In this document: positions 1 through 9,715 of the stretch, piece after piece
How the letters are laid out: each line of letters opens with the position of its first letter
Numbering within the stretch: the stretch's first letter is position 1
Assembly (NCBI GenBank): GCA_963580285.1
Contig: OY757010.1
Location: 151,779,596-151,843,595, forward strand
DNA: 64,000 nucleotides
DNA from: Lucinisca nassula
Lineage: Eukaryota > Mollusca > Bivalvia > Lucinida > Lucinidae
Reading direction: 5' to 3'
Notes under the pieces: model-generated
What the model was told of the DNA's origin: nothing
The model's input: only the letters and a program-made list of their open reading frames with translations
Databases searched by the model: none
Made by a program: the position numbers and the translations under genes

Positions 1-528
1 GCTTTACATTCTGTAAGAAAATCTGCAAATAAGTAGTTTATTTTAGCTTTAGAAATTATTTTCGAGGTTCAGACTCAATTGCAGTAGCAGTGCGCAGTTA
101 TTCCAACGGGTCATTCAAACTAGGAAAGGTCGAGAAGGTAAGAATTTAGCTGAAATTTCTGAAAATCGGTTCAAATAAATATTGCAAAGATTTTAACTTG
201 CAGTTTCGTTGTTTTCCCATGTATAAAAGGTTGCATGATATTGTTTACACTTGTAAATTAGTGGCCTGAAAAGTAGGTCCGGTCTATTAAAGGTCACTAG
301 ACGTATTATAGGTCAGTAGAAGGTATTATAGGTCACTACCGATTATAGCGTGCAGTTATTCGACCCCCTTTATTAAGTTACTAGAATGCCTGATTGCGGT
401 ATAAAAGGAAAATAATGAATACCCCTTAACCCCACTTTTCTCTATATACAGTGGGGTTTAGACGGGTGTTCATTACACAGATTTGTTAACATGATTAGAC
501 AGAAATAGAAGTTCTATTGTGTGCCTGT
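1..528. other. non-coding stretch with no gene recognised
   Basis: I see no coding potential here. Short direct repeats of a motif like 'tattataggtcagtag' lie at about 285-350. A fragment at about 408-470 resembles the 'cccttaaccccactttt ... tggggttta' part of the MITE family described at 47638-47900. Confidence 0.5.
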
Positions 529-1054
529 TCACACCGGTTACCACAGTACAACGAACGCGACAGAGTACAACGAACGCTACAGAAATCATGACGTCACAGC
601 AGTATTTTCGGTAAGAATAAGGTTTATTTTAGCCAAGATCCTAATCTTTTTCGTTGGTTATTTTGCATAGCTGCAGAGTAATGGTATTACCATTTACTGA
701 TACAGTTGCAGAGAATTCTGGCAATTATTAACGAAAACACAAACAATTTTCTTTCGTGTAGTGTGTTTTCACCAACCCCAGCATACTTCGGTAAATGTTT
801 TTTGACAGTAACACATCTTTTGTTCACATGATTTTGTGATATATATGTTATTGCGATTTCCGAGCATCCATTGATGCATTTGCTTGAGCCCCAGTTCATG
901 TCAATACCCACTGAATCCGTGGATGGTTCAATGGTTGATTTTTTGTTAGGGTACACCTTACCACTGGTTATGATACACCATAACGCGGTTAGTCAGCACA
1001 ATTTGGGTACAACAAACACGGCTTATATTCTTCATATATTGAAATATCTGTTTG

Positions 1055-1350
1055 AATTGGGATTTAACGTCCCCGTAAACACTATTTAGGTCATTTTGGA
1101 GACGTTGCTTACAATTCTGTGGGACTTTTAACCGACATTGAGATGAAATGATATCTCAACCATGCCGCGCAATGAAACCAGAAGGCTTATATGCATTGGA
1201 TGATCTGGCTCACACCGTTTTGCCTGGGCAGGCTTAGTCCTTCTAAGCGGTTTACAAGAACTCATTTATGATCAGATTCAGCTCTGCGTGGAAGCACCAT
1301 GCAGCCCAATTTATTTCTCAAGCCCCGATGGGCGGAGGCGAAATAAATTG
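1055..1350 (-). repeat. SINE-like family S copy
   Basis: This is one of about a dozen copies of a ~300-bp family. Read on the minus strand it begins near 'cccatcggggcttg', passes through 'gggctgcatgatgcttcc', 'gcctgcccaggcaaagtgg' and 'catttcatctcaatgtcgg', and ends 'tgttgacggggatgttaaa' followed by a CAAA-rich tail. The simple-repeat tail and scattered single copies suggest retroposition. No clear tRNA promoter boxes are visible. Confidence 0.7.
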
Positions 1351-1929
1351 AAATAAAAGTCTTTAATCCGCCAGCGAAGGCATGATACATGATGCTGTTT
1401 TTAATTCAAAACGATCCATTTTGCTGTTACATACTCTTTAATGCCTGTTTGATTCTCGTTATGATCTCCGAACTTATACACATGCGAATTTAAACGGTCG
1501 GGTAAAAATCTTGGACAAAGGGGACGGGTAAACACATTTACTCTGGCTTTCCAGAACGTTTTTACCACATCCCCCACTTATGAACAACTGAAACCCAACT
1601 TCTTTAGTTTCGGCATTGTTGGGGAGGGGAGACTCTTGAATTTATAGATTCCTTTCTTTGCAACTGAAAGTGGTAAGTTTTATGCCATCCCCCACCCCCG
1701 AGAATCTTTGATTCGGGGGGTGGGGAGGGGGGAATATAGTATTTGCCAATTCTGACCAAGGGCCATAACTCTGTTTCATTTTTGGCTGAATTATCTCCCC
1801 TTGAAATTTTGCAAAAACTCAGAAATTGGCTCCCATGTGGGGCATTGGTCCCCTATAGTTTCAGCTCTTGTTGTAAATGATGTGTATGGGCTCATTATAA
1901 GTCAATGGCGAGTATATGGAGTGTGTTCC

Positions 1930-2147
1930 AGTTTTGTTTGGGTCCTGAATGGGACAGTTTTTAGTCCTCTGTTATACTCCCTGTATATAAATCATATTTC
2001 CACCGACATTGACTCAGTAATAAGACTGTTCGCAGACGACTGGGTATACTGCCGGAAAATTAGAGTTACAGAGGACAAACGTAAACTTCGGAACCAAATG
2101 GATAGACTAGGATGTTGGGCATGATTATGTGGCATGACATCATGCGA
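1930..2147 (+). pseudogene. LINE reverse transcriptase fragment, upstream part
   Basis: The translation reads GTVFSPLLYSLYINH and then IRLFADDWVYCRK, which match RT palm motifs B' and C (FADD box) of jockey/CR1-like LINEs. The frame breaks at about 2124. Homology resumes at about 2414 after an inserted MITE. The same LINE family is present on the minus strand at 31499-32848, where the corresponding boxes are VPQGTVLGPL and LFPDD. This is a dead fragment of the RT only. Confidence 0.75.
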
Positions 2148-2413
2148 ACAAGTCCGTGAAATAAACACTCCTTACTTTTTATAGAAAAAACTGTGATTTA
2201 AGGGGATATACATACTTTTTTATTATATCTGCTATAAGACATAGGTTGTGGGTACACGTTAGAACCGCCTCCTTGAGACGATTCTAACGAGCACCCACAA
2301 CCTATGTTTGCAGTATAAATAAGAAACATATCACGGATTTTAATCAGAGAAGTAACCATTTAGGAGATGTGAAAAAATACACTATGTCGCACGGGTGTGT
2401 CACCTGAGTGATT
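2148..2413. mobile_element. divergent M1-family MITE inside LINE RT
   Basis: The core has the inverted pair 'gttagaaccgcctcc ... gacgattctaac' flanked by 'ataggttgtgggtac' and 'gcacccacaacctat', which is typical of family M1 (best copy 49538-49802). It interrupts the LINE RT so that homology before 2147 and after 2414 joins. Exact ends and target duplication are not clear. Confidence 0.6.
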
Positions 2414-2490
2414 TTTTCAGGCCGTTTAATGCAATACATTAAGCAGATAACTAGGCAGAGAGCCAATAAAATTGAGGGTTCGTGCATTAA
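2414..2490 (+). pseudogene. LINE RT fragment, downstream part
   Basis: The sequence 'taagcagataactaggcag ... gccaataaaattgagg' matches the LINE at 31499-32848 (minus), where it encodes MQITRKRTNRIE. It continues the fragment at 1930-2147 and is broken by indels. Confidence 0.6.
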
Positions 2491-2599
2491 AACTCCTTGA
2501 GTATTATTTCACATGATTCTCGGACTCCCAGAAATTCGAGGACGAATTTCAATGTGGAGGGGGAGAATGTCATAGCGTATAGGTATATAGCACACTTAT

Positions 2600-2700
2600 A
2601 CTGCCTTTCTGTACAAGCCGGCTTTTACAGCAACGTGGTAGATTTGCTTATCAATCCGGCGGCCCGGGTTCGAACCCCGGCCGGGCCAAAGGTGTGTAGC
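2600..2700 (+). repeat. tRNA-like promoter remnant
   Basis: A box-A-like 'gtggtaga' is followed by a B-box-like GGTTCGAACCC at about 2667-2678 inside a GC-rich palindrome. It resembles the head of a tRNA-derived SINE but is too short to fold as a tRNA with confidence. Confidence 0.35.
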
Positions 2701-2724
2701 TTTTTTGTCACCTGTTACACAATG

Positions 2725-2803
2725 TCAGTAAAAATGTCATTAATGTCCACGAAGAACAAAACTGGACCGAAAACGGCACCTTGTGAGACACCAGACAAAA
2801 CTT
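2725..2803 (-). pseudogene. LINE reverse transcriptase scrap
   Basis: The minus strand translates to SGVSQGAVFGPVLFFVDI, a variant of the RT motif GVPQGTVLGPLLF. Only about 26 codons are left. It belongs to the same kind of LINE as 31499-32848. Confidence 0.6.
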
Positions 2804-2997
2804 GAGACCAATCCTAAGTTTCACTGTTAGGTTCGGCAATAGTATACATGGTGTTGGGGTCATCTGGATGACCAGCATCGCTAAACTCAGACTCAGCCAT
2901 AATGTATCTTTCTTAAATAAAGAATATAAGACTCTTACTTGGGTATTCTTACGACATGAATGTCGTAACAAAGGAGAGAAGCTTAGTTGTAAAAAGG

Positions 2998-3085
2998 GGA
3001 AAAATCGCTTATGGTGAGATTCGAACCTGGGACAATCGGGTAAAATCAACTGCTGTAAGCACTAAGCCAAAGAGTCAACTGTCTT
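2998..3085 (-). repeat. tRNA-derived SINE remnant
   Basis: On the minus strand a box-A-like 'tggcttagtgcttac' is followed about 35 nt later by the B box GGTTCGAATCTCACC. The downstream segment to about 2840 may be the SINE body. No target duplication was found. Confidence 0.45.
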
Positions 3086-3461
3086 CCTCAGTTGTCTTCC
3101 GCATAATCAACCAAGGCAGGTATAATATAGGTTAGGTGCTGCGGGCCGTAACACCTCACCCCTTTTCTTCAAGTCCGTATGTTGACGCGAGGTCATTTTT
3201 GCGAAGAAAGTCAAATCCCGGGCGAGCCACCATCTTCCGACATGACAGCCACAATGAAGGAATGGAGCATAGCTGAAAAAAATCGACTCTGTGCGAAAGA
3301 GTCGTATCCATGACGCAGTTGTCATTGGTTATAAACCTGTAGGCCAAGGAAGATAATTCAGGATTAGAAGTTGTGGTACGTAACAGTATCAGGGGCGAGC
3401 TGGAAGAAAATCATTTGCACGCAAACCAAAGAAAATACTAAAAATAATAACTCCGTTTACC

Positions 3462-3540
3462 AAATGGGGACCACTCTTACAGAAAAGAATTTGCTCCCAT
3501 CAGGGAGCAAATTCTTTCCTGTAAGTGCGGTACCCGTGGC
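3462..3540. repeat. hairpin fragment of MITE family H
   Basis: An inverted repeat pairs 'agaaaagaatttgctccc' with 'gggagcaaattctttcct'. The same hairpin forms the centre of the fuller copy at 6459-6712. Confidence 0.6.
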
Positions 3541-3597
3541 AGAGGAGGAAACTATGCTAGCTAATAAATAGTGTTACGTATATCCTAGACAAATACA

Positions 3598-3835
3598 GTT
3601 TCTTCTTCTTCTTCTTCTTCTTATTCATCATCATCATCATCATTTGCTTCTTCTTTTTCTTCTTCTTCTCTCTGCTTCTTTTTTTTTTCCTCTTCTTCTT
3701 TTTTCTCCTTTTTCTTCTTCTTTTTCATCTTCTTCTTCTCCTTTTTTTCTTCTTCTTGTTCTTCTTTTTTCTTTTTCTTCTTATTTTTCTTCTTCTTCTC
3801 CTTCCTCTTCTTTTTCTTCTTTTTCTTCTACGTCT
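3598..3835. repeat. (TTC)n-like pyrimidine tract
   Basis: About 240 bp of almost pure pyrimidine on the plus strand (TTC, TTTC and CTTC runs with a short TCA run at about 3623-3643). The long serine/phenylalanine and arginine/lysine readings across it are low-complexity artefacts. Confidence 0.9.
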
Positions 3836-4139
3836 ATTTTTTACGTTTGTAATGTGTACGCAAGTGCGTATTTGCGTACAGGTAGCTACGCCCCTGAGTA
3901 TAATGGACAAACTTTCCTATCTATCCCTCACACTGATTTCTTTGGCTGGCTTGTTTCTTCGTTTGGTTGGGAGTTTAACAGCCCAGATATTCTTACGCCA
4001 GAATTTGACAACACCCTTCTTGAGTCAGTGAAAGGGAGAGAATGACCGTGTGTGTATTTTGAGTTATACGTCTCAGCAACCCGCTAAGGTTATACAGAGA
4101 GGCGGCCTCATTTAACGACTCGTCAGAAAGTTTGGAGAA

Positions 4140-4225
4140 GCCAAAAATCGAACCCAGGACCCCTGGTTTATGAGGTGAGTAAAACAGAATGATTACCATA
4201 GAGAACATTTCATGGCACAACCATT
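4140..4225 (-). repeat. tRNA-like SINE head remnant
   Basis: The minus strand shows box-A-like 'ctatggtaatcattctg', a possible anticodon arm containing CAT, and the B box 'tgggttcgatttt'. This suggests a SINE head derived from a tRNA, perhaps tRNA-Met. Confidence 0.4.
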
Positions 4226-4724
4226 TCAGATTCTTTTTCTTGCATTACTTAAATCTTTAAACATAGATTTTGAATATGCGGTCACTTTGACGGCTAACGT
4301 CCTTTGTGATGTTTAGTGACGTCGCATTACGGGCAGCGTACACGACTTTCTATACAAATAGCGCACATCAAACACCCTTTGAGTTAAACACCTCAGAATT
4401 CTCGACTTCAAAGCCAGCCCTTCGTAGAAAACCCGGGTAGGATAAAAGTTTCTATCCCAGGGTAAAATCTAGGATTTCCTCATCTGGTGTGCAAGAACTT
4501 GTAAAACGGGGCAAGTCTTTCGTTGCTCGCAGAATTTGATCGCTTTCAGAGATCAGACTATGTGCATGCGCAACTTCTGTACTAACAAATTATTTTGCAG
4601 ATTCTTGTGGTTGCACTGTAAGTGTTGTCTCATTGAAGTTGGTTTTGCTCAGTATAGCCCATTGTTGGCTATTTGAACGGTCCCTCTTTAGGTTTATATT
4701 GTTTACATGTTTATGTACAAGTTA

Positions 4725-5040
4725 TTCTTGGGCCCCATCCACCGCTGCTTGTGGAAATAAATGGACTGCATGATATTTCCACACAGAGCTGAATCCCGTC
4801 GCACAGGACTACTGGTTAACCTCTTAGAAGGTCTTAGTCTTCCCAGGCAAAGTGGTGCGAGTCCGACCGTTCCTTCAAATACATGTGAACCCTATTATTC
4901 TCCTTGGGCGGTAGATTTGGGATGTCGTTTAATCTCAATGACGGATAAAAAGACTTGCAAAATTGGAAACAATTCCAAAATGACCTTAATAGTGTCGACA
5001 GGGACGTTAAAGCTCAGTTCAAACAAACAAAAGGTTATTT
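4725..5040 (+). repeat. SINE-like family S copy
   Basis: A plus-sense copy of family S. It runs from 'gggccccatccaccgctg' to 'acaaacaaaag' and ends in the common tail 'gacagggacgttaaa'. It is more diverged than the 11.8-kb and 22.2-kb copies. Confidence 0.65.
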
Positions 5041-6138
5041 TGTGACATTTTTGATGGATTATAGCGACTGTTTATTGTGCATCTGTTGTAAAAAGTTGTC
5101 TCCATGTCATAAACACACCTTACAACCCAAAACACTTTTTTTTGTTTTAGGAATGGCCAAGCGCATACCCTGCATATTGTAATTTTTTAACTAAAGGGCA
5201 AATATGTATCGTTCCTCTTGGCTGTTTCTTGAAAAATGGCGCTTATAATGGGTAAAAACGTCCAGATTCGGTTTTTCATATCCGTGTTTGTTGTTCCATT
5301 TGTTCCGTGTTTAGTGTACTCAGACTCAACACATGATCCGTGGTAAGGTGTACCCGTGTTTCAAGGTAGTGAACCAAGAAAAATCGGTACAATTCTTATT
5401 CTAGATGTTTTTTATGAATTATTAATAATAGTATACTTACTTCGATGCCTAGAGGCATGAAAAACCCAAGAATGCTCGTGTATATGTCATTTATTTCTGA
5501 TTGATAGACCCTTAAAACTTGAAGTTTTGTTTTTCTACCGATTTTGGCCTAATTTATGGCTTTGATTTCCCTTCTCTGACCGTGTCATAACTTAAAATTT
5601 GGACAAAACAACAAAAACGCAATCTGTTGTAATCACAAAACCAACAGAAAAACGTAAATCGTGATATGTTCGACAAAATAGAGGAAACATTGAACTCACA
5701 CTTCTCCTGTCAAAAAAAAAAGACTGTAGTGTTTGTTGTACTCAGTCGCGTCACGTTGTACCGCGGTAACCGGTGTGCTGTTTAGTCAGTGAAGAAAAAA
5801 ATGTGAACTATTCCGCAACAATGCACTTGGCAGAAGATTTTTGCACAAAGAGTCTGTTTTATGTTTTTTGACATCACTTCACATTGTTCTTCCCCTTGGA
5901 CTGTGTAACACTGTTCTCTTGTTCCACAAACAATTAAAGGCATGGGTAAACGCATGTGTAACAGTCTGAAGTGTTGGCAGGACAAACACTGGTGTAAAGC
6001 TGGGAAAGTTTGAGGAAAGGAACAGCATTTACATAGATTTATGTTTCTGATGTGCAAGACTCAAAATAGATCAACACTAGCAGTGAATGAATTGTTGCAT
6101 AATAATTTCCTGTTTGTGTGTCAGTTGTTAGTAAATTA
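5041..6138. other. non-coding stretch, no firm gene
   Basis: Mostly AT-rich unique-looking sequence plus the right arm of the possible 529-5778 element. On the minus strand, 5999 is preceded by a good acceptor-like tract (cctcaaactttcccag), and one frame stays open with several cysteines to about 5785. No convincing donor was found, so I do not call an exon. Confidence 0.4.
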
Positions 6139-6372
6139 ACCCATTTCAGGGCGGAAACCCCTAAAATGGTACCCTGGCAAACAATGCAGGCCCAGATCAG
6201 ACGCCGCAGAATGCGGCGTCTGATCAGGGCCTCCACTGTTTGCTAAAAGATCAGTCATTTGCCAAATAAATTTTGAAGAAAACACAACCTGACACCCTTA
6301 AATTTTAAAATGGACGCCTGTTATATATAAGGAGGAAGATTCCATTTGGTACAAAAAGGATTAAATCACAGC
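6139..6372. mobile_element. hairpin MITE family C copy
   Basis: The core is a near-perfect palindrome at about 6189-6231, pairing 'ggcccagatcagacgccgc' with 'gcggcgtctgatcagggcc'. The flanks 'acccatttcagg ... accctggcaaacaatgc' and 'ccatttggtacaaaaagg' recur at 6838-7068, 14010-14248 and around 14896/21510. Confidence 0.75.
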
Positions 6373-6458
6373 TTTTTGCAGTTGTGACTAAGTACACTTT
6401 GCAACTGACCCCTAAACAGTGAAATATTGCTCAACAATTCACTGCTAAAGCTGATCTT

Positions 6459-6712
6459 AAGGGGAATGGGAACAATTGGCACATTTTTCCGCCATTTTTC
6501 AAAGGGAGACAACTTTAGGACTTCCTGTTCGCTTTTCTATTGGCTCAGTCTTGCTGAAAAAGGGGTCTACTCTTAAAGGAAAGAATTTGCTCCTAAGGAG
6601 CAAATTCTTTCCTTTAAGAGTTGACCCCTATTGACATGGGAGACAAAAATACTTTTGCAGGAGTTGCCTCCCCTGAAGGTGTATCTATTCCCCTTAATTC
6701 TAGCATTTGGAA
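6459..6712. mobile_element. hairpin MITE family H copy
   Basis: A long near-perfect hairpin at 6562-6628 has arms of about 32 bp around a 3-base loop (...gaatttgctcc-taa-ggagcaaattc...). The flanks contain 'ttccgccatttttcaaagg' and 'cctgaaggtgtatctattcc'. Related copies lie at 3462-3540, 48530-48645 and 53715-53945. Confidence 0.7.
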
Positions 6713-6837
6713 TGTGGTGCTAATGCCTAAAAGTGATGTTAAGTGAAAAAGTCACAAGTGGTAGATCCTCTACACAATGTGCATGGATCCAGTGGTTCAA
6801 AACCTTGTCAGGTCAATTGCTGATGGTCAAAAGTTAG

Positions 6838-7068
6838 CCCATTTTGTACCGGAAACCCCAGAATGGGTACCCTGCCAAACAGTGCAGGCCCAGATCAGAT
6901 GCCACAGGATGCAGTTTCTGATCAAGGCCTACACTGTTTGCAAAAAGCTCTGCTATTTTCCAAATAAATTTTAAAGATAATACAACCTATCACCCCTAAA
7001 TTTCAAAATGGACTCCTATCATATACATGTATAAGGAGAAAGATTCCATCTGGTACTAAAAGGGTTAA
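6838..7068. mobile_element. hairpin MITE family C copy
   Basis: A second copy of family C with a more mutated core palindrome ('cccagatcagatgcc ... tttctgatcaaggcc') and the same outer ends ('attttgtaccggaaacccc' to 'ctggtactaaaagggtta'). Confidence 0.7.
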
Positions 7069-7744
7069 TTATACTAGCAAGTCTTGTATCTGATATGGAC
7101 CTCTGAGTTCTCACTAGGACTTTGTACAAAGAAGCCCTAGAGCCTTTGTGCAGTAAAGTTGCAGTCCCACAATATAATTCTATAGTTAGTTACCTGCACA
7201 GTTCGTGGAGGCCCTCTAAGTGGTTAACCAGTACTGAGATTACCGCCCCCACCCCCTGCATGACCCCCCCCCCCCTTCCCCACAACAGCAACTGACAACA
7301 GCAGGACAACAGCTGGGACCTAAATTAACTAGACACCACGACCAGCCTCACATTAGAAAGAAAGCTATAACAAAAAAAAAAAAAACCACCCATCAGCACA
7401 GCAGCCCTCTCCCTACTACGGTCCAAAGGAGTTGGATGCCAAGGCACTATAAGCCTTCCAGCCCCAGCGTCCAGCCCAGCCTCCCAATGTGTTGTGTTGT
7501 GTAGTTAAGTGGTTTCATTCTGTACCAACAAGCATTAGTAGCAAGGTGAAAGATTACAAGGTACATATCTATATATACACACCATAACCATGCAGTGCAA
7601 CTTACAACTAAACTATCCTTGTTTTGATGTTATATGATAATACCCTGCAATATCTGCTGAAAAATACACATAAATATATATCATATATATAGCTGGAACA
7701 AAGAAATATAATATACCTTAAGCAGGTCAAAACCTTTTACTAAC
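7069..7744. other. non-coding stretch with C-run and A-run
   Basis: A C-rich run lies at about 7243-7279 and an A-run at 7372-7385. The 7560-7710 stretch is AT-rich. No gene or clear repeat family was seen. Confidence 0.5.
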
Positions 7745-7970
7745 TTAACCTTTACACGCTCTGAGCAAAAATAGCAGACGACAACTTGTTGATAATTTTA
7801 TTTTTCTCCAAAACAGGATTACAGGATTAGACATCTCATGCAAATTGTCTCCATTGGAGACAATTTGCACGAGATGTCAAATTCTGGTTTTCTTAGAAAC
7901 ATTTTAAAATGTCATGTGAAAAATACCAAGCATGCAGAGCATTAAACCGTAGACAACTCATCACAACTAA
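7745..7970. mobile_element. hairpin MITE family K copy
   Basis: A central hairpin at about 7830-7879 has a ~23-bp stem (gacatctcatgcaaattg with its complement caatttgcacgagatgtc) and a 3-base loop. A second copy at 8700-8900 has an extended arm. Confidence 0.65.
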
Positions 7971-8055
7971 CAGATGCAGAGATGATTCTAGAAATTTGCA
8001 GTAGAGGGGGAGCCGCCACCCCCACATTGATCTTCAAAATGAGGGGGAGGGTCAA

Positions 8056-8058
<3 letters not shown>

Positions 8059-8087
<29 letters not shown>

Positions 8088-8089
8088 GA
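8059..8089. repeat. poly-G run
   Basis: About 20-25 consecutive G residues followed by (GA)n. This is a likely length-variable, error-prone tract. Confidence 0.9.
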
Positions 8090-8284
8090 GACTATAAACT
8101 ATTGATCCATGATATTCGGATGTAGTCATGGTCCAATGTTGGCCGTTTCACTATAACTTTGTGTCCTGACACCGAATGTTGACATTTCTACATGTATCTT
8201 ATATTCCGGTGTGGTTTTGCAGTAACTTACCACACTGAAATTCAGTGAATGACATTCACTCAAGTAAATAACTACGGTAAGTCT

Positions 8285-8500
8285 AAGGATCTAAGCCTGC
8301 CCAGGCAAAGTGGTGCGAGTCGACTTGGTCAGTCCATGCTTATAAACCCTATTGGTTTCATTGGTCAACAGGGCTTGAGATGTCATTTCATCTCAATGTC
8401 GGGTACAACAAAAAGTCCCACAGAATTGGAAGCAATGTCTCCAAAATGACCTATACAGTGTTGACAGGGATGTTAAACCTCAAATCAAACAATCCCCTGC
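8285..8500 (+). repeat. SINE-like family S copy, 5'-truncated
   Basis: Starts inside the family ('taagcctgcccaggcaaag') and reaches the tail 'gacagggatgttaaacctc'. The missing 5' part fits truncation at insertion. Confidence 0.7.
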
Positions 8501-8559
8501 CAAAATAGCTCCACATAAGGTGTAAAGGTAAATTTCCTTACTTCTTGTTTGAAAGACAT

Positions 8560-8650
8560 GTTGTGGATACTTGCTAGAATTGCTTCATTGAGGTTAGAAA
8601 TGCCATATTGAGGCGATTCTAACAAGTACCCACAACTTGAGAAGTAAAAG
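8560..8650. repeat. M1 MITE core fragment
   Basis: The pair 'ttgtggatacttgctagaat' and 'attctaacaagtacccacaa' is the central palindrome of family M1 without its outer ends. Confidence 0.5.
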
Positions 8651-8699
8651 CACTGTACAGAAATTATCTTCCTTTAAGCTCTTTAACTGGAGCTTGGCA

Positions 8700-8900
8700 C
8701 ATTATTAACACTTAGCATGCTGGGTATTTTTTTCAGCAGACGACATTTAAATATTTTTCTTTTTTCTAAAAAGCAGGATTTGACATTTCATGCAAGTTTG
8801 GCATTTCATGCAAATTGTCTCCTATGGAGACAATAGGAGACAATTTGCATGAGATGTCAAATCCTGAGTTCTGGGGAAACATGATAAAATACCAACAATT
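8700..8900. mobile_element. hairpin MITE family K copy
   Basis: Related to 7745-7970. The hairpin arm is partly duplicated ('catttcatgcaag' twice, and 'ggagacaat' twice), giving an asymmetrical stem. Confidence 0.6.
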
Positions 8901-9715
8901 TGCCATCTGTTGAATTAGCCAAGGGAGTGGTGAAGGTTAATATCGCAAACTTTCATACTTCTGTTGAAAATGCAGCAATGGCAGTGTGATTGCCAGAATT
9001 CACGAGCAAATACTAAAGCATGTTGTATACAGTTTCATAAGTCTTGCGTGTGCACTGCCGCACACAACTTCTGCATGTTGTAACAGTTAATTCTAACATT
9101 TTAACAAATTTGTTTCACTATGCAACAAGGAGCCCAAAAGGTGCCGACAGAATGGCAAACCGTGAAGACCGTGATCAGACTGCTCCTTCAGTATGATCTG
9201 GATCTGTACTGTTTGCTTAGGCTTATAATTACGTCCCAATACTACGGATCATTTCTGTACTCCATGTGCAGGATTTTTATACCACTGCTAGACTATGGGG
9301 AGGGTATCTGAGTGTGAGTATGACATATGAATGTTCCAATCCTTCTCCTACCTTCCATTATGTTTAGTCAAATCAACCAAGTACACCATACTTTGGGTTC
9401 AAAGCAGAATGATACAGAACTAAAGAACTCAGTTGTATTGAAACAAAAGCTTATTTTCTTGCACACCAAATAAGGCAATCCAGGATTTAACCCTGGGAGA
9501 GATTCTTATCCTACCCAGGATATCCTACATGTCTGAGGTGCACTGGTTGAATAGGACATCACATACGCGAGCGTTAATTTTGATATCACTGCATGAAATG
9601 CCACATTATTGCATCAAAATATGGCTAACATGAGAATCGAAGTTACTGCATTATAACAAATCCAGTAACAGAAATGAAAGGTACGCAAGAACAATCTTAC
9701 ATGGGTGTAAGATAG
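8901..9715. other. non-coding stretch
   Basis: No gene is seen. A segment at about 9440-9530 ('ggatttaaccctggg ... tatcctacccagg') is similar in inverted orientation to about 4431-4500, so both belong to an unnamed short repeat. Confidence 0.45.

Larger units (their letters stand above)
529..5778. mobile_element. possible 5.2-kb terminal-inverted-repeat element
   Basis: The segment at 529-576 (beginning CACACCGGTTACC) recurs as its reverse complement at 5728-5778 with roughly 80% match over about 48 bp. A second inverted pair, GGGTACACCTTACCAC, lies inside it at about 948-963 and 5338-5353. Matching pairs at two depths suggest one element with long decayed inverted ends. It contains LINE scraps, a MITE and SINE-like copies but no recognisable transposase. 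It could instead be two inverted copies of a shorter repeat. Confidence 0.35.

Noticed and set aside
3644..4045. 133-codon Ser/Phe-rich reading frame and its antisense Arg/Lys-rich frame
   Set aside because: Produced by the (TTC)n tract. Low complexity, no domain.
5785..5999. Cys-containing open frame on the minus strand after a good acceptor-like tract
   Set aside because: No convincing donor, ambiguous frame and no recognisable domain. Kept only as a remark.
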